DNA of 9,805 bases from Pseudomonadota bacterium (GCA_021823635.1 JAKANT010000029.1:1-9805); one strand, 5' to 3'; shown: positions 1 through 6,501, counted from the first letter of the stretch. Translations and numbers: made by a program. Notes: generated from the sequence alone by a model not told the origin.

Positions 1-277
1 CGAGCGGCGCCACCGTCACGCCGGCGCGCAGCGCCCCCAGAAACACCGCCGCGTATTCGAGCGAGGTAGCGGCGCAGATCGCGATCGCGTCGCCTGCGCG
101 CACGCCGTCGCGCGCCAGCGCGCAGGCGACGCGATCCATCAGCGCATCGAGCGCGGCGTAGTCCAGCAGCCGCCCGTCCTGCACCAGCGCGCGCTGCCGC
201 GGGCGCTGGCGCGCATGCGTGCGGATCAGGTCGGCGATCGTCGCGAACGGCGGCTGCGCCGATGCCACGCCGCTCAT
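1..277 (-). CDS. AMP-forming acyl-CoA synthetase / ligase, N-terminal part (runs off left edge)
   Basis: This is the first 92 codons of an AMP-binding (ANL superfamily) enzyme. These enzymes activate a carboxylic acid as an acyl-adenylate and usually pass it to coenzyme A. The visible part reads like the family's N-terminal subdomain: 'TIADLIRTHARQRP' at residues 13-26, a 'DYAALDALMDRVACAL' helix at 39-54, 'GVRAGDAIAIC' at 58-68 and 'AAVFLGALRAGVTVAPL' at 76-92. This matches the usual 'Gv..GD.Va....ns.e....flg..raGav..pl' pattern. The P-loop and adenylate motifs lie outside the window, so the substrate cannot be inferred. The ATG at 275-277 is chosen because a GGAGGG ribosome site lies 10 bases before it (288-293) and because it overlaps the stop of the preceding small gene as ATGA. 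Family call is secure; substrate unknown. Confidence 0.85.
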   Translation of the reverse strand, partial: MSGVASAQPPFATIADLIRTHARQRPRQRALVQDGRLLDYAALDALMDRVACALARDGVRAGDAIAICAATSLEYAAVFLGALRAGVTVAPL

Positions 278-423
278 GCCGGCAGCACCCTCCGCGTCTG
301 CCTGCCGAGCGCGTCGGCGAACGCCATCGACGCGCCGCCGCGCGTCACCTTGACCAGGCGCAGCCCCGGCGTGCCGCGAAAAAGCGGCGCAAGCCGTACG
401 TTCAACGCATCGGCCGGCCACAT
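274..423 (-). CDS. Unrecognised 49-aa protein, coupled to the acyl-CoA synthetase gene
   Basis: A short reading frame fills the gap between gloA and the acyl-CoA synthetase gene. Its ATG (421-423) lies 8 bases after the gloA stop and its TGA overlaps the next start codon as ATGA, the layout of a translationally coupled gene. By my count 43 of 49 codons end in G or C, against 29 of 49 with G or C at the second position, which fits coding in this frame. The protein is basic, starts MWPADALNVRL, and has a central 'GTPGLRLVKVTRGGASM' stretch followed by 'AFADALGRQ'. There is no signal peptide, cysteine pair or membrane segment. The ribosome site is weak (GGCGCGG just before the ATG). I do not recognise a family. 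It could be a real small protein, the remnant of a longer gene, or a chance frame. Confidence 0.5.
   Translation of the reverse strand: MWPADALNVRLAPLFRGTPGLRLVKVTRGGASMAFADALGRQTRRVLPA
288..293 (-). promoter_or_regulatory. Ribosome binding site of the acyl-CoA synthetase gene
   Basis: GGAGGG on the minus strand lies 10 bases before the ATG at 275-277 and inside the end of the 49-aa reading frame. It supports that start and suggests coupled translation of the two genes. Confidence 0.55.
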
Positions 424-431
424 CGCCGCGC

Positions 432-818
432 CTACCGCTTGGTCTGGATCAGCTCGATCTTGTAGCCGTCCGGATCGGTCACGAACGCGATCACCGTGGT
501 GCCGCCTTTGACCGGCCCCGGTTCGCGCGTGATCTTGCCGCCGGCGGCGCGGATACGTTCGCACGCCGCGTAGACGTCCTCGACCCCGATCGCCACGTGG
601 CCGAAGGCGGTGCCGAGTTCGTACCGGTCGACGCCGTAGTTGTAGGTCAGTTCGAGCGCCGCCTGTTCGCTTTCGGGCCCGTAGCCGACGAAGGCAAGCG
701 TGTACTTCTGTTCGGGGCGATCGGTCGTGCGCAAAAGTGTCATGCCGAGCACGCGGGTGTAGAAATCGATCGACCGCTGCAGGTCGCCGACGCGCAGCAT
801 CGTATGCAGGATTCTCAT
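432..818 (-). CDS. gloA: Lactoylglutathione lyase (glyoxalase I)
   Basis: GloA converts the hemithioacetal of methylglyoxal and glutathione into S-lactoylglutathione in the cytoplasm, the first step of methylglyoxal detoxification. The 128-residue product is close to the 135-residue E. coli enzyme and aligns throughout. The four metal ligands are at the same positions as in E. coli: His5 ('MRILHTMLRV'), Glu56 ('AALELTYN'), His74 ('FGHVAIGV') and Glu122 ('GYKIELIQ'). Other family motifs are 'SIDFYTRVLGM' (16-26) and 'FVTDPDGYKIE' (112-122). The protein has the short form found in nickel-activated bacterial enzymes. The ATG at 816-818 puts His5 in register; an upstream TTG at 888-890 in the same frame would add a tail unlike the family. 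The ribosome site is weak (GGA about 10 bases upstream). A TATGCT hexamer on this strand (846-851) could be a -10 box, but no matching -35 is seen. It is followed by the 49-aa gene. Confidence 0.96.
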   Translation of the reverse strand: MRILHTMLRVGDLQRSIDFYTRVLGMTLLRTTDRPEQKYTLAFVGYGPESEQAALELTYNYGVDRYELGTAFGHVAIGVEDVYAACERIRAAGGKITREPGPVKGGTTVIAFVTDPDGYKIELIQTKR

Positions 819-959
819 CGTTCGATCCGTTGTCGGTGAGCCGGCAGCATAGCGGCCCGCGCGCGACGCCGTCGCCGCGCCATAACCCAATCGGGGAGTA
901 GGAGACCCGCTCGCGGTTGTTATCGTGCGCGGCTGGATTCCTTGCTGACGGAGGAAGCG
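819..959. other. Divergent intergenic region between gloA and the sulfite dehydrogenase gene
   Basis: These 141 bases must carry the promoters of both flanking units. On the minus strand TATGCT (846-851) resembles a -10 element for gloA. On the plus strand TTGTTA (917-922) resembles a -35 element, but no good -10 follows at the right distance. A short palindrome, GCGAC-GCC-GTCGC, lies within about 862-876 and is too small to interpret. No operator that I can name is present. Confidence 0.4.
950..957 (+). promoter_or_regulatory. Strong ribosome binding site of the sulfite dehydrogenase gene
   Basis: GGAGGAAG ends two bases before the ATG at 960; its GGAGG core is 5 bases from that ATG. It settles the start at 960 rather than the in-frame TTG at 942, which would lie upstream of the site itself. 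Confidence 0.8.
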
Positions 960-2183
960 ATGGACAGACAGCGGCGGACTTTCCTCACCGGTGCCGCGGG
1001 CGCGGGCGCGTTGGCGGCGCTGGCCGACGTGCCGGGGGCGCTGGCACAGGCGCCCGCTGCGGCGCCGGCCCCGGCGCCGATTCCCGGCACGATTCCGAAC
1101 GCCGAGGTGCTAAAGGGTAAGGACATGACGGTGTTCAAGACCCATTCGGAGCGGCCGCTCACGGGCAGCGTGCCCGCCGAACACCACGATTTCGACGTCA
1201 CGCCGACCGACCGGATGTTCATCCGCAACAACCTGCTGACGCCCCAGATCGACGCGACCAAGCACCGGCTGACGATCAAGGGCTTGGTCGAGCGCGAGCT
1301 GACGTTCTCGGTGGACGATCTGAAGCGGCAGTTCAAGCCCGTCACCATCCAGGCCATGCTCGAATGCGCGGGTGCCGGGCGCACCGCGTACCAGCCCACC
1401 CCGCGCGGCACGCCGTGGTTCCCCACGGGCGGCATGGGCTGCCCCAAATGGACCGGTGTGCGGCTGGCCGACGTGCTGAAGGCGGCCGGCGTGCGGGCCA
1501 ACGCCGTGCACGTGGCGGGCCAAGGGGCGGACTTCGGCGAGGTCGCCACGGCCGCGCCGGTGATCCGCTCGATTCCGATCTCCAAGGCGATGGAGCCGAA
1601 CACGCTGATCGTGTGGGACATCAACGGTGCGCCGCTGCCCCCGGTGCATGGCTATCCCATCCGCCTGCTGGTGCCGGGCTGGGCGGGTTCGGCCTCCACC
1701 AAATGGCTGCACACGCTCACGGTGCTGGACGCGCCGTTCAAAGGCACCTACATGGACGACAGCTACCGCATGCCGCGCTATCCGGTGGCGCCGGGCGAAC
1801 GGATGCCGGCGGACACGGTGTCGACCGAAGCGTCGCCGGTGAAGTCCATGATCACCTTCCCCGCGCCGAACGCCAAATTCAAAGTGGGCGACCCGATCCT
1901 GGTGCGCGGCAAGGCCTGGGTGGGCGAAGGCGCGATCGAGCGCGTCGAAATCTCGCTCGACGAAGGCGTCACTTGGCAGCGCGCGCAACTCGATGCCCCC
2001 GGCGACAAGTACGCCTGGCGCGGCTTCCGCCTGCTGTTCCGTCCGACGCGGCCCGGATATCAAACTTTCCTCGCCCGCGCCTGGGACGACAAGGGCAACG
2101 CGCAACCGATCGTGGCCACGTGGAATCCGCTCGGCTACTTCTGGAACGGCATCCACCGTGTGGGAGTGACGGTTGAAGCGTGA
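960..2183 (+). CDS. Periplasmic molybdenum sulfite dehydrogenase catalytic subunit (SorA/SorT-like)
   Basis: This is a 407-residue member of the sulfite oxidase family. Known members oxidise sulfite to sulfate at a molybdenum-molybdopterin centre and pass electrons to a c-type cytochrome. A twin-arginine signal is clear: 'RQRRTFLTGAAGAGALAAL' (3-21), with likely cleavage near 'ALAQA' (27-31), so the folded cofactor-bearing enzyme should go to the periplasm. The molybdopterin domain follows: 'MFIRNN' (86-91), the molybdenum-binding Cys136 in 'LECAGAGR' with Arg141, 'KWTGVRLADVL' (163-173), 'HGYPIRLLVPGWAGS' (230-244) and 'KWL' (248-250). The C-terminal dimerisation domain starts about residue 288 ('STEASPVKSMI') and ends with 'NPLGYFWNGIHRV' (389-401). 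There is no haem b domain. Residue 91 is Asn where the SorA and animal enzymes have His after Arg-Asn. The overlapping cytochrome gene is the likely electron acceptor. The family is secure; sulfite as substrate is inferred from the family. Confidence 0.88.
   Translation: MDRQRRTFLTGAAGAGALAALADVPGALAQAPAAAPAPAPIPGTIPNAEVLKGKDMTVFKTHSERPLTGSVPAEHHDFDVTPTDRMFIRNNLLTPQIDATKHRLTIKGLVERELTFSVDDLKRQFKPVTIQAMLECAGAGRTAYQPTPRGTPWFPTGGMGCPKWTGVRLADVLKAAGVRANAVHVAGQGADFGEVATAAPVIRSIPISKAMEPNTLIVWDINGAPLPPVHGYPIRLLVPGWAGSASTKWLHTLTVLDAPFKGTYMDDSYRMPRYPVAPGERMPADTVSTEASPVKSMITFPAPNAKFKVGDPILVRGKAWVGEGAIERVEISLDEGVTWQRAQLDAPGDKYAWRGFRLLFRPTRPGYQTFLARAWDDKGNAQPIVATWNPLGYFWNGIHRVGVTVEA
2162..2166 (+). promoter_or_regulatory. 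Ribosome binding site of the cytochrome gene
   Basis: GGGAG lies 6 bases before the TTG at 2173, inside the end of the sulfite dehydrogenase gene. It supports the unusual TTG start, the only one that keeps the whole signal peptide. Confidence 0.6.
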
Positions 2184-2730
2184 TTGGCTGCTGGCGGCGG
2201 CGCTCGCCGCCGTGTGCACGGCGGCGCAGCCGCAGATGATCTCGGGCCCCGGCGCCGGGCTGACCAGCGCGCGCTGCAGCGTGTGCCACGAGCCGCAGCA
2301 CTTCCTGCGCTCGCGGCTGTCGCGCGGCGAATGGGAAGACGTCATCGACTTCATGACCAAGCGCGGCATGCCGCCGCTGGAAAAGCGCGAGTACGAGATC
2401 ATCGTCAACTACCTGGCGACCTACTACGGCCGCGACCCGGCGCCTCCGCCCGCGCCCGATACGCTGGCCAGCGCCGATCCGGTTGAGGCGCTGCTGACTA
2501 AACACGCGTGCACCGGTTGCCACGCCGTGGACCGCAAACTCGTCGGCCCGGCGTTTCGGGAAGTAGCGGCGCGCTACGCAGGCGACGCGGGCGCGGCCGC
2601 GAAACTGGCGGCCAAGATCCGCGCCGGCGGCGTCGGTGCGTGGGGCAACGTGCCGATGCCGCCCACCGCGGGCCTGTCGGAAGCGGACGCCGGTCAGTTG
2701 GCGCGCTGGGTGCTCGAGCGCAAGCCGTAA
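2173..2730 (+). CDS. Secreted c-type cytochrome with two haem motifs, partner of the sulfite dehydrogenase
   Basis: The 185-residue protein begins with a Sec signal peptide, 'MKRDWLLAAALAAVCTAA' (1-18), so it is exported to the periplasm, where haem c is attached. It has two CxxCH haem-binding sites: CSVCH at 35-39 and CTGCH at 113-117. The first half, with 'EWEDVIDFMTKRGMPPL' (53-69) and 'IIVNYLATYYG' (76-86), resembles the short haem domain found in several dehydrogenase partner cytochromes; Met61 or Met66 may be its axial ligand. A Pro/Ala linker (about 89-97) leads to a second domain that resembles cytochrome c551/c552, with 'KLVGPAFREVAARYAG' (122-137) and a likely Met162 ligand in 'NVPMPP'. 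The TTG start overlaps the dehydrogenase gene by 11 bases, so the pair is almost certainly co-translated. The classical SorB partner has one haem. It should carry electrons from sulfite to the respiratory chain; that role is inferred from position. Confidence 0.87.
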   Translation: MKRDWLLAAALAAVCTAAQPQMISGPGAGLTSARCSVCHEPQHFLRSRLSRGEWEDVIDFMTKRGMPPLEKREYEIIVNYLATYYGRDPAPPPAPDTLASADPVEALLTKHACTGCHAVDRKLVGPAFREVAARYAGDAGAAAKLAAKIRAGGVGAWGNVPMPPTAGLSEADAGQLARWVLERKP

Positions 2731-2752
2731 GCGGCCAGCGGGCGGCGCGGCG

Positions 2753-3589
2753 TCAGACCGGCAGCAGGTCGATGTCCACCGCCTTGATCTGGTCGCGCGC
2801 CGCCTCGAAGCCCGGCAGCAGTTGCGCGACCGCGCTCCAGAAGCGCGGGCCGTGGTTCAGTTCCTGCAAATGCGCCAGTTCGTGCGCGACCACGTAATCG
2901 ATCACCGGCAGCGCGAAGTGCACCAGCCGCCAGTTCAGCCGGATGCGGCCGTCGTGCGTGCACGAGCCCCATTGCGAGCGCGCCGACGAAAGCGACCACG
3001 CGCGCGGCTTGATTGCGCTCGCGGCAGCGAGCAGCGTCAGCCGCTCGCCCAGCACGCGCCGCGCCTCGGCCTGTAGCCACGACTGCACGGCGTCGCGCAC
3101 CTGCTGCTCGCCCGCCTGCGCGGGCAGCGCCAGCCACAGTTCCTGCCCGACCAGCCGCGTGACCGCGGTGGCACGTCCGAGCCGCAAGACGATCTGGCCG
3201 CCCAGATACGGCAGCGTGCCGCCGTCGGCGAAGACCACCTCCGGCAGCCGGCGGCGTGCACGCCATTGCCTCCATTCGGCGAGCTTGGTGCGGATCCAGC
3301 GTTCCTTTTCCAGGATCGCCGCCTCGATCTCGGCCAGCCGCACCCAGCGCGGCGCGCTGATCGTGAGCCCCGCGTCGTCGATCTGGAAGCCGATCGTGCG
3401 CCGGCGCGCGCGGCGCAGCCGGAATTCGAGCGCACCGTGCGCAAGCGGCAGGCAATGGCGCTCGCGCGTGCGAACGATGCGGGTGTCGGTCTTGCGGGGT
3501 GAAGTGGCCGCCGGCGTCGGGGCCGGATCGCCGGCGTCGAACGCCAGAGCGAGCTGTTGCGCGTCGAGGTAGGCGGTGCGCTTGGTCAA
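2753..3589 (-). CDS. YgjP/DUF45-type zinc metallopeptidase (SprT/M48-like)
   Basis: This 278-residue protein belongs to the YgjP-like family (DUF45), often annotated as M48-family metallopeptidase or metal-dependent hydrolase. The zinc site is intact: 'HELAH' at 236-240 (His236, Glu237, His240) and a third ligand, His246, in 'NHGPRFW'. The family signature 'SQWGSC' is at 205-210. The N-terminal part contains 'RRTIGFQIDDAGLTISAPRWV' spread over 63-83, typical of the family, and is predicted to be cytoplasmic. The physiological substrate of these proteins is not established. The start is taken as the TTG at 3587-3589, which overlaps the stop of the acyltransferase gene as TTGA; the reading frame stays open far upstream but only as a shadow of that gene. 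'QQLALAF' near the N-terminus fits the family start. No clear ribosome site precedes the TTG, so coupled translation is likely. It converges with the cytochrome gene across 22 bases, with no clear terminator hairpin. Confidence 0.85.
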   Translation of the reverse strand: MTKRTAYLDAQQLALAFDAGDPAPTPAATSPRKTDTRIVRTRERHCLPLAHGALEFRLRRARRRTIGFQIDDAGLTISAPRWVRLAEIEAAILEKERWIRTKLAEWRQWRARRRLPEVVFADGGTLPYLGGQIVLRLGRATAVTRLVGQELWLALPAQAGEQQVRDAVQSWLQAEARRVLGERLTLLAAASAIKPRAWSLSSARSQWGSCTHDGRIRLNWRLVHFALPVIDYVVAHELAHLQELNHGPRFWSAVAQLLPGFEAARDQIKAVDIDLLPV

Positions 3590-4347
3590 GCGGGCGTCGG
3601 TTCGCGCTGCGGGACGTACGGGCCGCTGTAGCGATGCGGCGCCAGGCGCCGCATCTCGTTTTCGATCCACGATTCTACGAGCGCGGCCACTTGGTCGGCC
3701 GTCCGGCCTTCGGGCGAGATCGGTTTGCCGATCGAGACCGTGATCGTGCCGGGCCGCTTGACGAACGAACGCCGCGGCCAGAGTTCGCCGGAATTGAGCG
3801 CGATCGGCACCACCGGCGTGCCGGTGGCCACCGCCAGCCGCGCGCCGCCGGTCTTGTAGCGCCGCGTCGATCCGGGCGGCGTACGTGTGCCTTCGGGAAA
3901 GATCACGATCCACCAGCCGTCGCGCAGGTGCTCTGCACCTTGCTGAACCACCTGCTCGAAGGCGTCTTGCCCCTTGGAGCGGTCGATATTGATCATTCCC
4001 AGGGTGGCGAGCCCCCAGCCGAAAAAGGGCACGAAATGCAGCTCGCGCTTGTAGACGAAACTGAGCCGGCGCGGCATCACCGACGGCAGCCACAGCGTTT
4101 CCCACGCCGACTGGTGCTTCGGCAGCAAGATGGCGGGGCCGTCCGGCAGGTTCTCCCAGCCTTCGACGCGCCAGCGCATGCCGCAGATCACCGTGCCGGC
4201 CCAGATCGCGAACCGGGTCCACAAGGTCGCCATGTAGTAGCGCTGCGGCGGCGGCAGCCACGACCAAAGTAGCGTGCCGATCGCGTACGGTGCGACGGTG
4301 ACGGCGAGCACCGTCATGTACAGCGCCGAACGCAGCCACAGCAGCAT
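3586..4347 (-). CDS. plsC: 1-acyl-sn-glycerol-3-phosphate acyltransferase family protein (PlsC-like)
   Basis: PlsC-type enzymes transfer an acyl chain to lysophosphatidic acid, making phosphatidic acid for membrane phospholipids at the inner membrane. The 253-residue product has a hydrophobic N-terminal segment (about 6-32, 'YMTVLAVTVAPYAIGTLLW') that should anchor it in the membrane. The catalytic HX4(D/E) motif is His78 to Glu83 in 'KHQSAWE', with Glu in place of the commoner Asp. The second hallmark, 'FPEGTR', is at 150-155, followed by 'YKTGGARLA' (164-172) and 'VVPIALNSG' (179-187). The ATG at 4345-4347 directly follows the glyS stop (TAGATG), with GGTGA five bases upstream (4353-4357). 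The stop overlaps the start of the next gene. Acyltransferase family membership is secure. Whether this is the main PlsC or a paralogue acting on another lysolipid cannot be told. Confidence 0.9.
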   Translation of the reverse strand: MLLWLRSALYMTVLAVTVAPYAIGTLLWSWLPPPQRYYMATLWTRFAIWAGTVICGMRWRVEGWENLPDGPAILLPKHQSAWETLWLPSVMPRRLSFVYKRELHFVPFFGWGLATLGMINIDRSKGQDAFEQVVQQGAEHLRDGWWIVIFPEGTRTPPGSTRRYKTGGARLAVATGTPVVPIALNSGELWPRRSFVKRPGTITVSIGKPISPEGRTADQVAALVESWIENEMRRLAPHRYSGPYVPQREPTPA

Positions 4348-6489
4348 CTAGGTCACCGCGAGCAGCGACAGATCGGCCACCCGGTTCATCGTCGCGTGCA
4401 GGCGCGCCAGCAGCGCCAGCCGGTTGGCGCGCAGCCGTTCGTCGTCCACGTTCACCATCACTTCGTCGAAGAAGCGGTCCACCGGCAGTTTCAACGGCGC
4501 CAGCGCCTTCAGCGCCGCCGTGTAGTCGCCGGCCGCGAAGTGTGCATCGGCCGCCTGCGCCGCGTGCGCGAAGGCCTCTGCGAGCGCCCGCTCGGCCGGC
4601 TCGAACAGCAGCGACGGATCGACGTCGGCATGCGGTGGCGGCGCGACGGCCGCCGACTTCTTCAGGATGTTGCCGATGCGCTTGTTCGCCGCCGCCAGGC
4701 TCTCGGCTTCCGGCAACTGCAAAAACGCGCGCACCGCCGCCAGCTGCGCCGGCACCCGATCGATGCGCCGCGGCGCGAGCGACACCACCGCCTCGACTTC
4801 CTGCGCGCGGTAGCCCTGCTCGCGCAGCAGCCCGCGCAGGCGGTCGTACATGAACGCCGCCACCTCGTCGGTCACCGCAGCGAAGGCGCGCACACCCTCG
4901 AACGCCTGCCGCGCGAAGTCCAGCAGCTCGTCGAGCGCCAGTGCGAGCTGCTTTTCCATCAACAGCCGCAGTACGCCAATCGCATGCCGCCGCAGCGCGA
5001 ACGGATCCTTGTCCCCAGTGGGCCGCTCGCCCGCACCGAACAGGCCGACCAGCGCTTCCAGCTTGTCGGCCAGCGCCACGCAGCAGCCGACCAGGCTCGC
5101 CGGCAGCGCGTCGTCGGCGAAGCGCGGCCGGTAGTGTTCCTCGATGGCGTCGGCGACGTCGGCCGGCTCGCCGTCGTGCTGCGCGTAATAGCGGCCCATG
5201 ATCCCCTGCAGTTCGGGGAACTCGCCCACCATCTCGGTGCGCAGGTCGGCCTTCGCCAGCCGCGCGGCGCGCTCCACGTGCGTGACGTCGGCGCGCAGCA
5301 GCCGCGCGATCGCGACCGCGATGCCGACGATGCGCTCGACGCGCTCCAGCTGCGAACCGAGCGCCCGGTGATAGACGACCTGCGCCAGCCCCGGGAGGCG
5401 CGATTCCAGCGTGTGCTTGCGGTCCTGGTCGTAGAAGAACTTGGCGTCCGCGAGCCGCGCGCGCACGACGCGCGCATTGCCGGCGCGGATGGCCGCGCCG
5501 CCGTCGGCGGCTTCCAGGTTCGACACCAGCAAAAATCGGTTCAGCAGCCTGCCGTCCGCGCCGCGCAGCGCGAAATAGCGCTGGTTCTGCTGCATCGTCA
5601 GGATCAGACACTCGGGCGGCACGGCGAGGAATTCGGCGTCGAACTGCGAGTCGTAGACGACCGGCCATTCGACGAGCGCCGTCACTTCGTCGAGCAGCGC
5701 ATCCGGCATCAGAGGCTGCGCGTCGAACCGCTTGGCCGCCGCTGTCAGCAGCTCGACAATGCGCGCGCGCCGCCGCTCGAACGAAGCGATGACGCGCCCT
5801 TCGCGCTCCAGTTGCTGCTCGTAGGTGTCGGCCGAGTGCACGGCGATCTCGCCGCGCGAATGGAAGCGGTGGCCGAAGGTCTTGGTACCGGCGATCAGGC
5901 CCAACGCCTGCAACGGCAGCGGCTCGTGCCCGTGCAGCGCCACCAGCCGATGCGCGGGGCGCGCGAACTGCACGGTGGTGACCCCGTCTTCGAGCTGGTA
6001 ACTCATCGATTTCGGAATCGGCAGGCGCTCGAGCGCCTCCTCGAGTGCGGCCTGCGCCGCCGCTACCAGTGTTTGCCCCGCCGCCACGCTGTGCAGGAAC
6101 ACTGCGTCGGCCTTGCCGTCGTGCTCGACCACCAGCGCGTCGGTGCCGTCGCGCTCGCCCGGCGCAAGCCGCGCCAGGTGGCCGCGTCCGAGCGCCTCCA
6201 GCTTTTTCAGGAACGCCGCGCTCCAGTTCTTCGCCTTGTCCTGCGCTACCGCCAGCGGCATCACTTTCTGCTTGAACGGGCGGTCGGCGGCACGCGACTT
6301 CACGTGCGTGATGTGTACGGCCAGCCGGCGCGGCGTTGCGAAGGATGTGGCGCGGCTGCCGTCTTCCAGCATATGGCGCGCGCGCAGGCCGTTTTCGATG
6401 CCGGAGGCGAACGCCTGCGCCAGCGCCGGCAGCGCTTTCGGCGGCAGCTCCTCGGTGTGCAGTTCGATCAGCAAACTGGCGGCCGTCAC
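4348..6489 (-). CDS. glyS: Glycine--tRNA ligase beta subunit
   Basis: GlyS is the tRNA-binding beta subunit of the bacterial alpha2beta2 glycyl-tRNA synthetase, which charges tRNA-Gly in the cytoplasm. The 713-residue product is slightly longer than the E. coli protein (689). Conserved stretches include 'LLIELHTEELPPKAL' (6-20), 'FATPRRLAV' (50-58), 'MTMQQNQRYF'-like 'LTMQQNQRYFAL' (297-308), 'FFYDQDRKHTLESRL' (361-375), the HD-like core 'GEFPELQGIMGRYYAQHDGE' (432-451), 'GDKDPFALRRHAIGVLRLL' (502-520) and 'AANKRIGNILKK' (600-611). The C-terminal tRNA-binding region ends in 'NRVADLSLL'. The GTG at 6487-6489 is chosen because AGGAG lies 7 bases upstream and because the family N-terminus begins here; the frame is open 162 bases further upstream, but that part overlaps glyQ and has shadow composition. 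Only 10 bases separate it from glyQ, ensuring matched synthesis of the two subunits. Confidence 0.97.
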   Translation of the reverse strand: MTAASLLIELHTEELPPKALPALAQAFASGIENGLRARHMLEDGSRATSFATPRRLAVHITHVKSRAADRPFKQKVMPLAVAQDKAKNWSAAFLKKLEALGRGHLARLAPGERDGTDALVVEHDGKADAVFLHSVAAGQTLVAAAQAALEEALERLPIPKSMSYQLEDGVTTVQFARPAHRLVALHGHEPLPLQALGLIAGTKTFGHRFHSRGEIAVHSADTYEQQLEREGRVIASFERRRARIVELLTAAAKRFDAQPLMPDALLDEVTALVEWPVVYDSQFDAEFLAVPPECLILTMQQNQRYFALRGADGRLLNRFLLVSNLEAADGGAAIRAGNARVVRARLADAKFFYDQDRKHTLESRLPGLAQVVYHRALGSQLERVERIVGIAVAIARLLRADVTHVERAARLAKADLRTEMVGEFPELQGIMGRYYAQHDGEPADVADAIEEHYRPRFADDALPASLVGCCVALADKLEALVGLFGAGERPTGDKDPFALRRHAIGVLRLLMEKQLALALDELLDFARQAFEGVRAFAAVTDEVAAFMYDRLRGLLREQGYRAQEVEAVVSLAPRRIDRVPAQLAAVRAFLQLPEAESLAAANKRIGNILKKSAAVAPPPHADVDPSLLFEPAERALAEAFAHAAQAADAHFAAGDYTAALKALAPLKLPVDRFFDEVMVNVDDERLRANRLALLARLHATMNRVADLSLLAVT

Positions 6490-6496
6490 GCCCGCG

Positions 6497-6501
6497 CTCC
6501 T
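6497..6501 (-). promoter_or_regulatory. Ribosome binding site of glyS, overlapping the glyQ stop codon
   Basis: AGGAG on the minus strand uses the last two bases of the glyQ TAG stop and lies 7 bases before the GTG start of glyS. It decides the GTG start and implies that glyQ and glyS translation are linked. Confidence 0.75.

Noticed and set aside
942..959. TTG start at 942 for the sulfite dehydrogenase, adding six residues.
   Set aside because: The GGAGGAAG ribosome site lies between the two candidates and serves the ATG at 960; the twin-arginine signal is of normal length from that ATG.
960..2730. Possibility that the pair is SoxCD (sulfane dehydrogenase plus two-haem cytochrome).
   Set aside because: The catalytic subunit reads IRNN and LECAGAGR rather than the ERHHNG and ECGGN-like motifs I associate with SoxC, and no other sox gene is in the window. 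The two-haem partner alone is not enough.
2731..2752. Possible bidirectional terminator in the convergent gap after the cytochrome and ygjP genes.
   Set aside because: The 22 bases are GC-rich but show no convincing hairpin or T-run on either strand.
3590..5668. Upstream extension of the ygjP-like frame, which stays open through plsC and most of glyS on the same strand (971 codons in total).
   Set aside because: Only the last 278 codons resemble a protein family. The rest overlaps two real genes in another frame and is Arg/Ala/Gly-rich shadow sequence.
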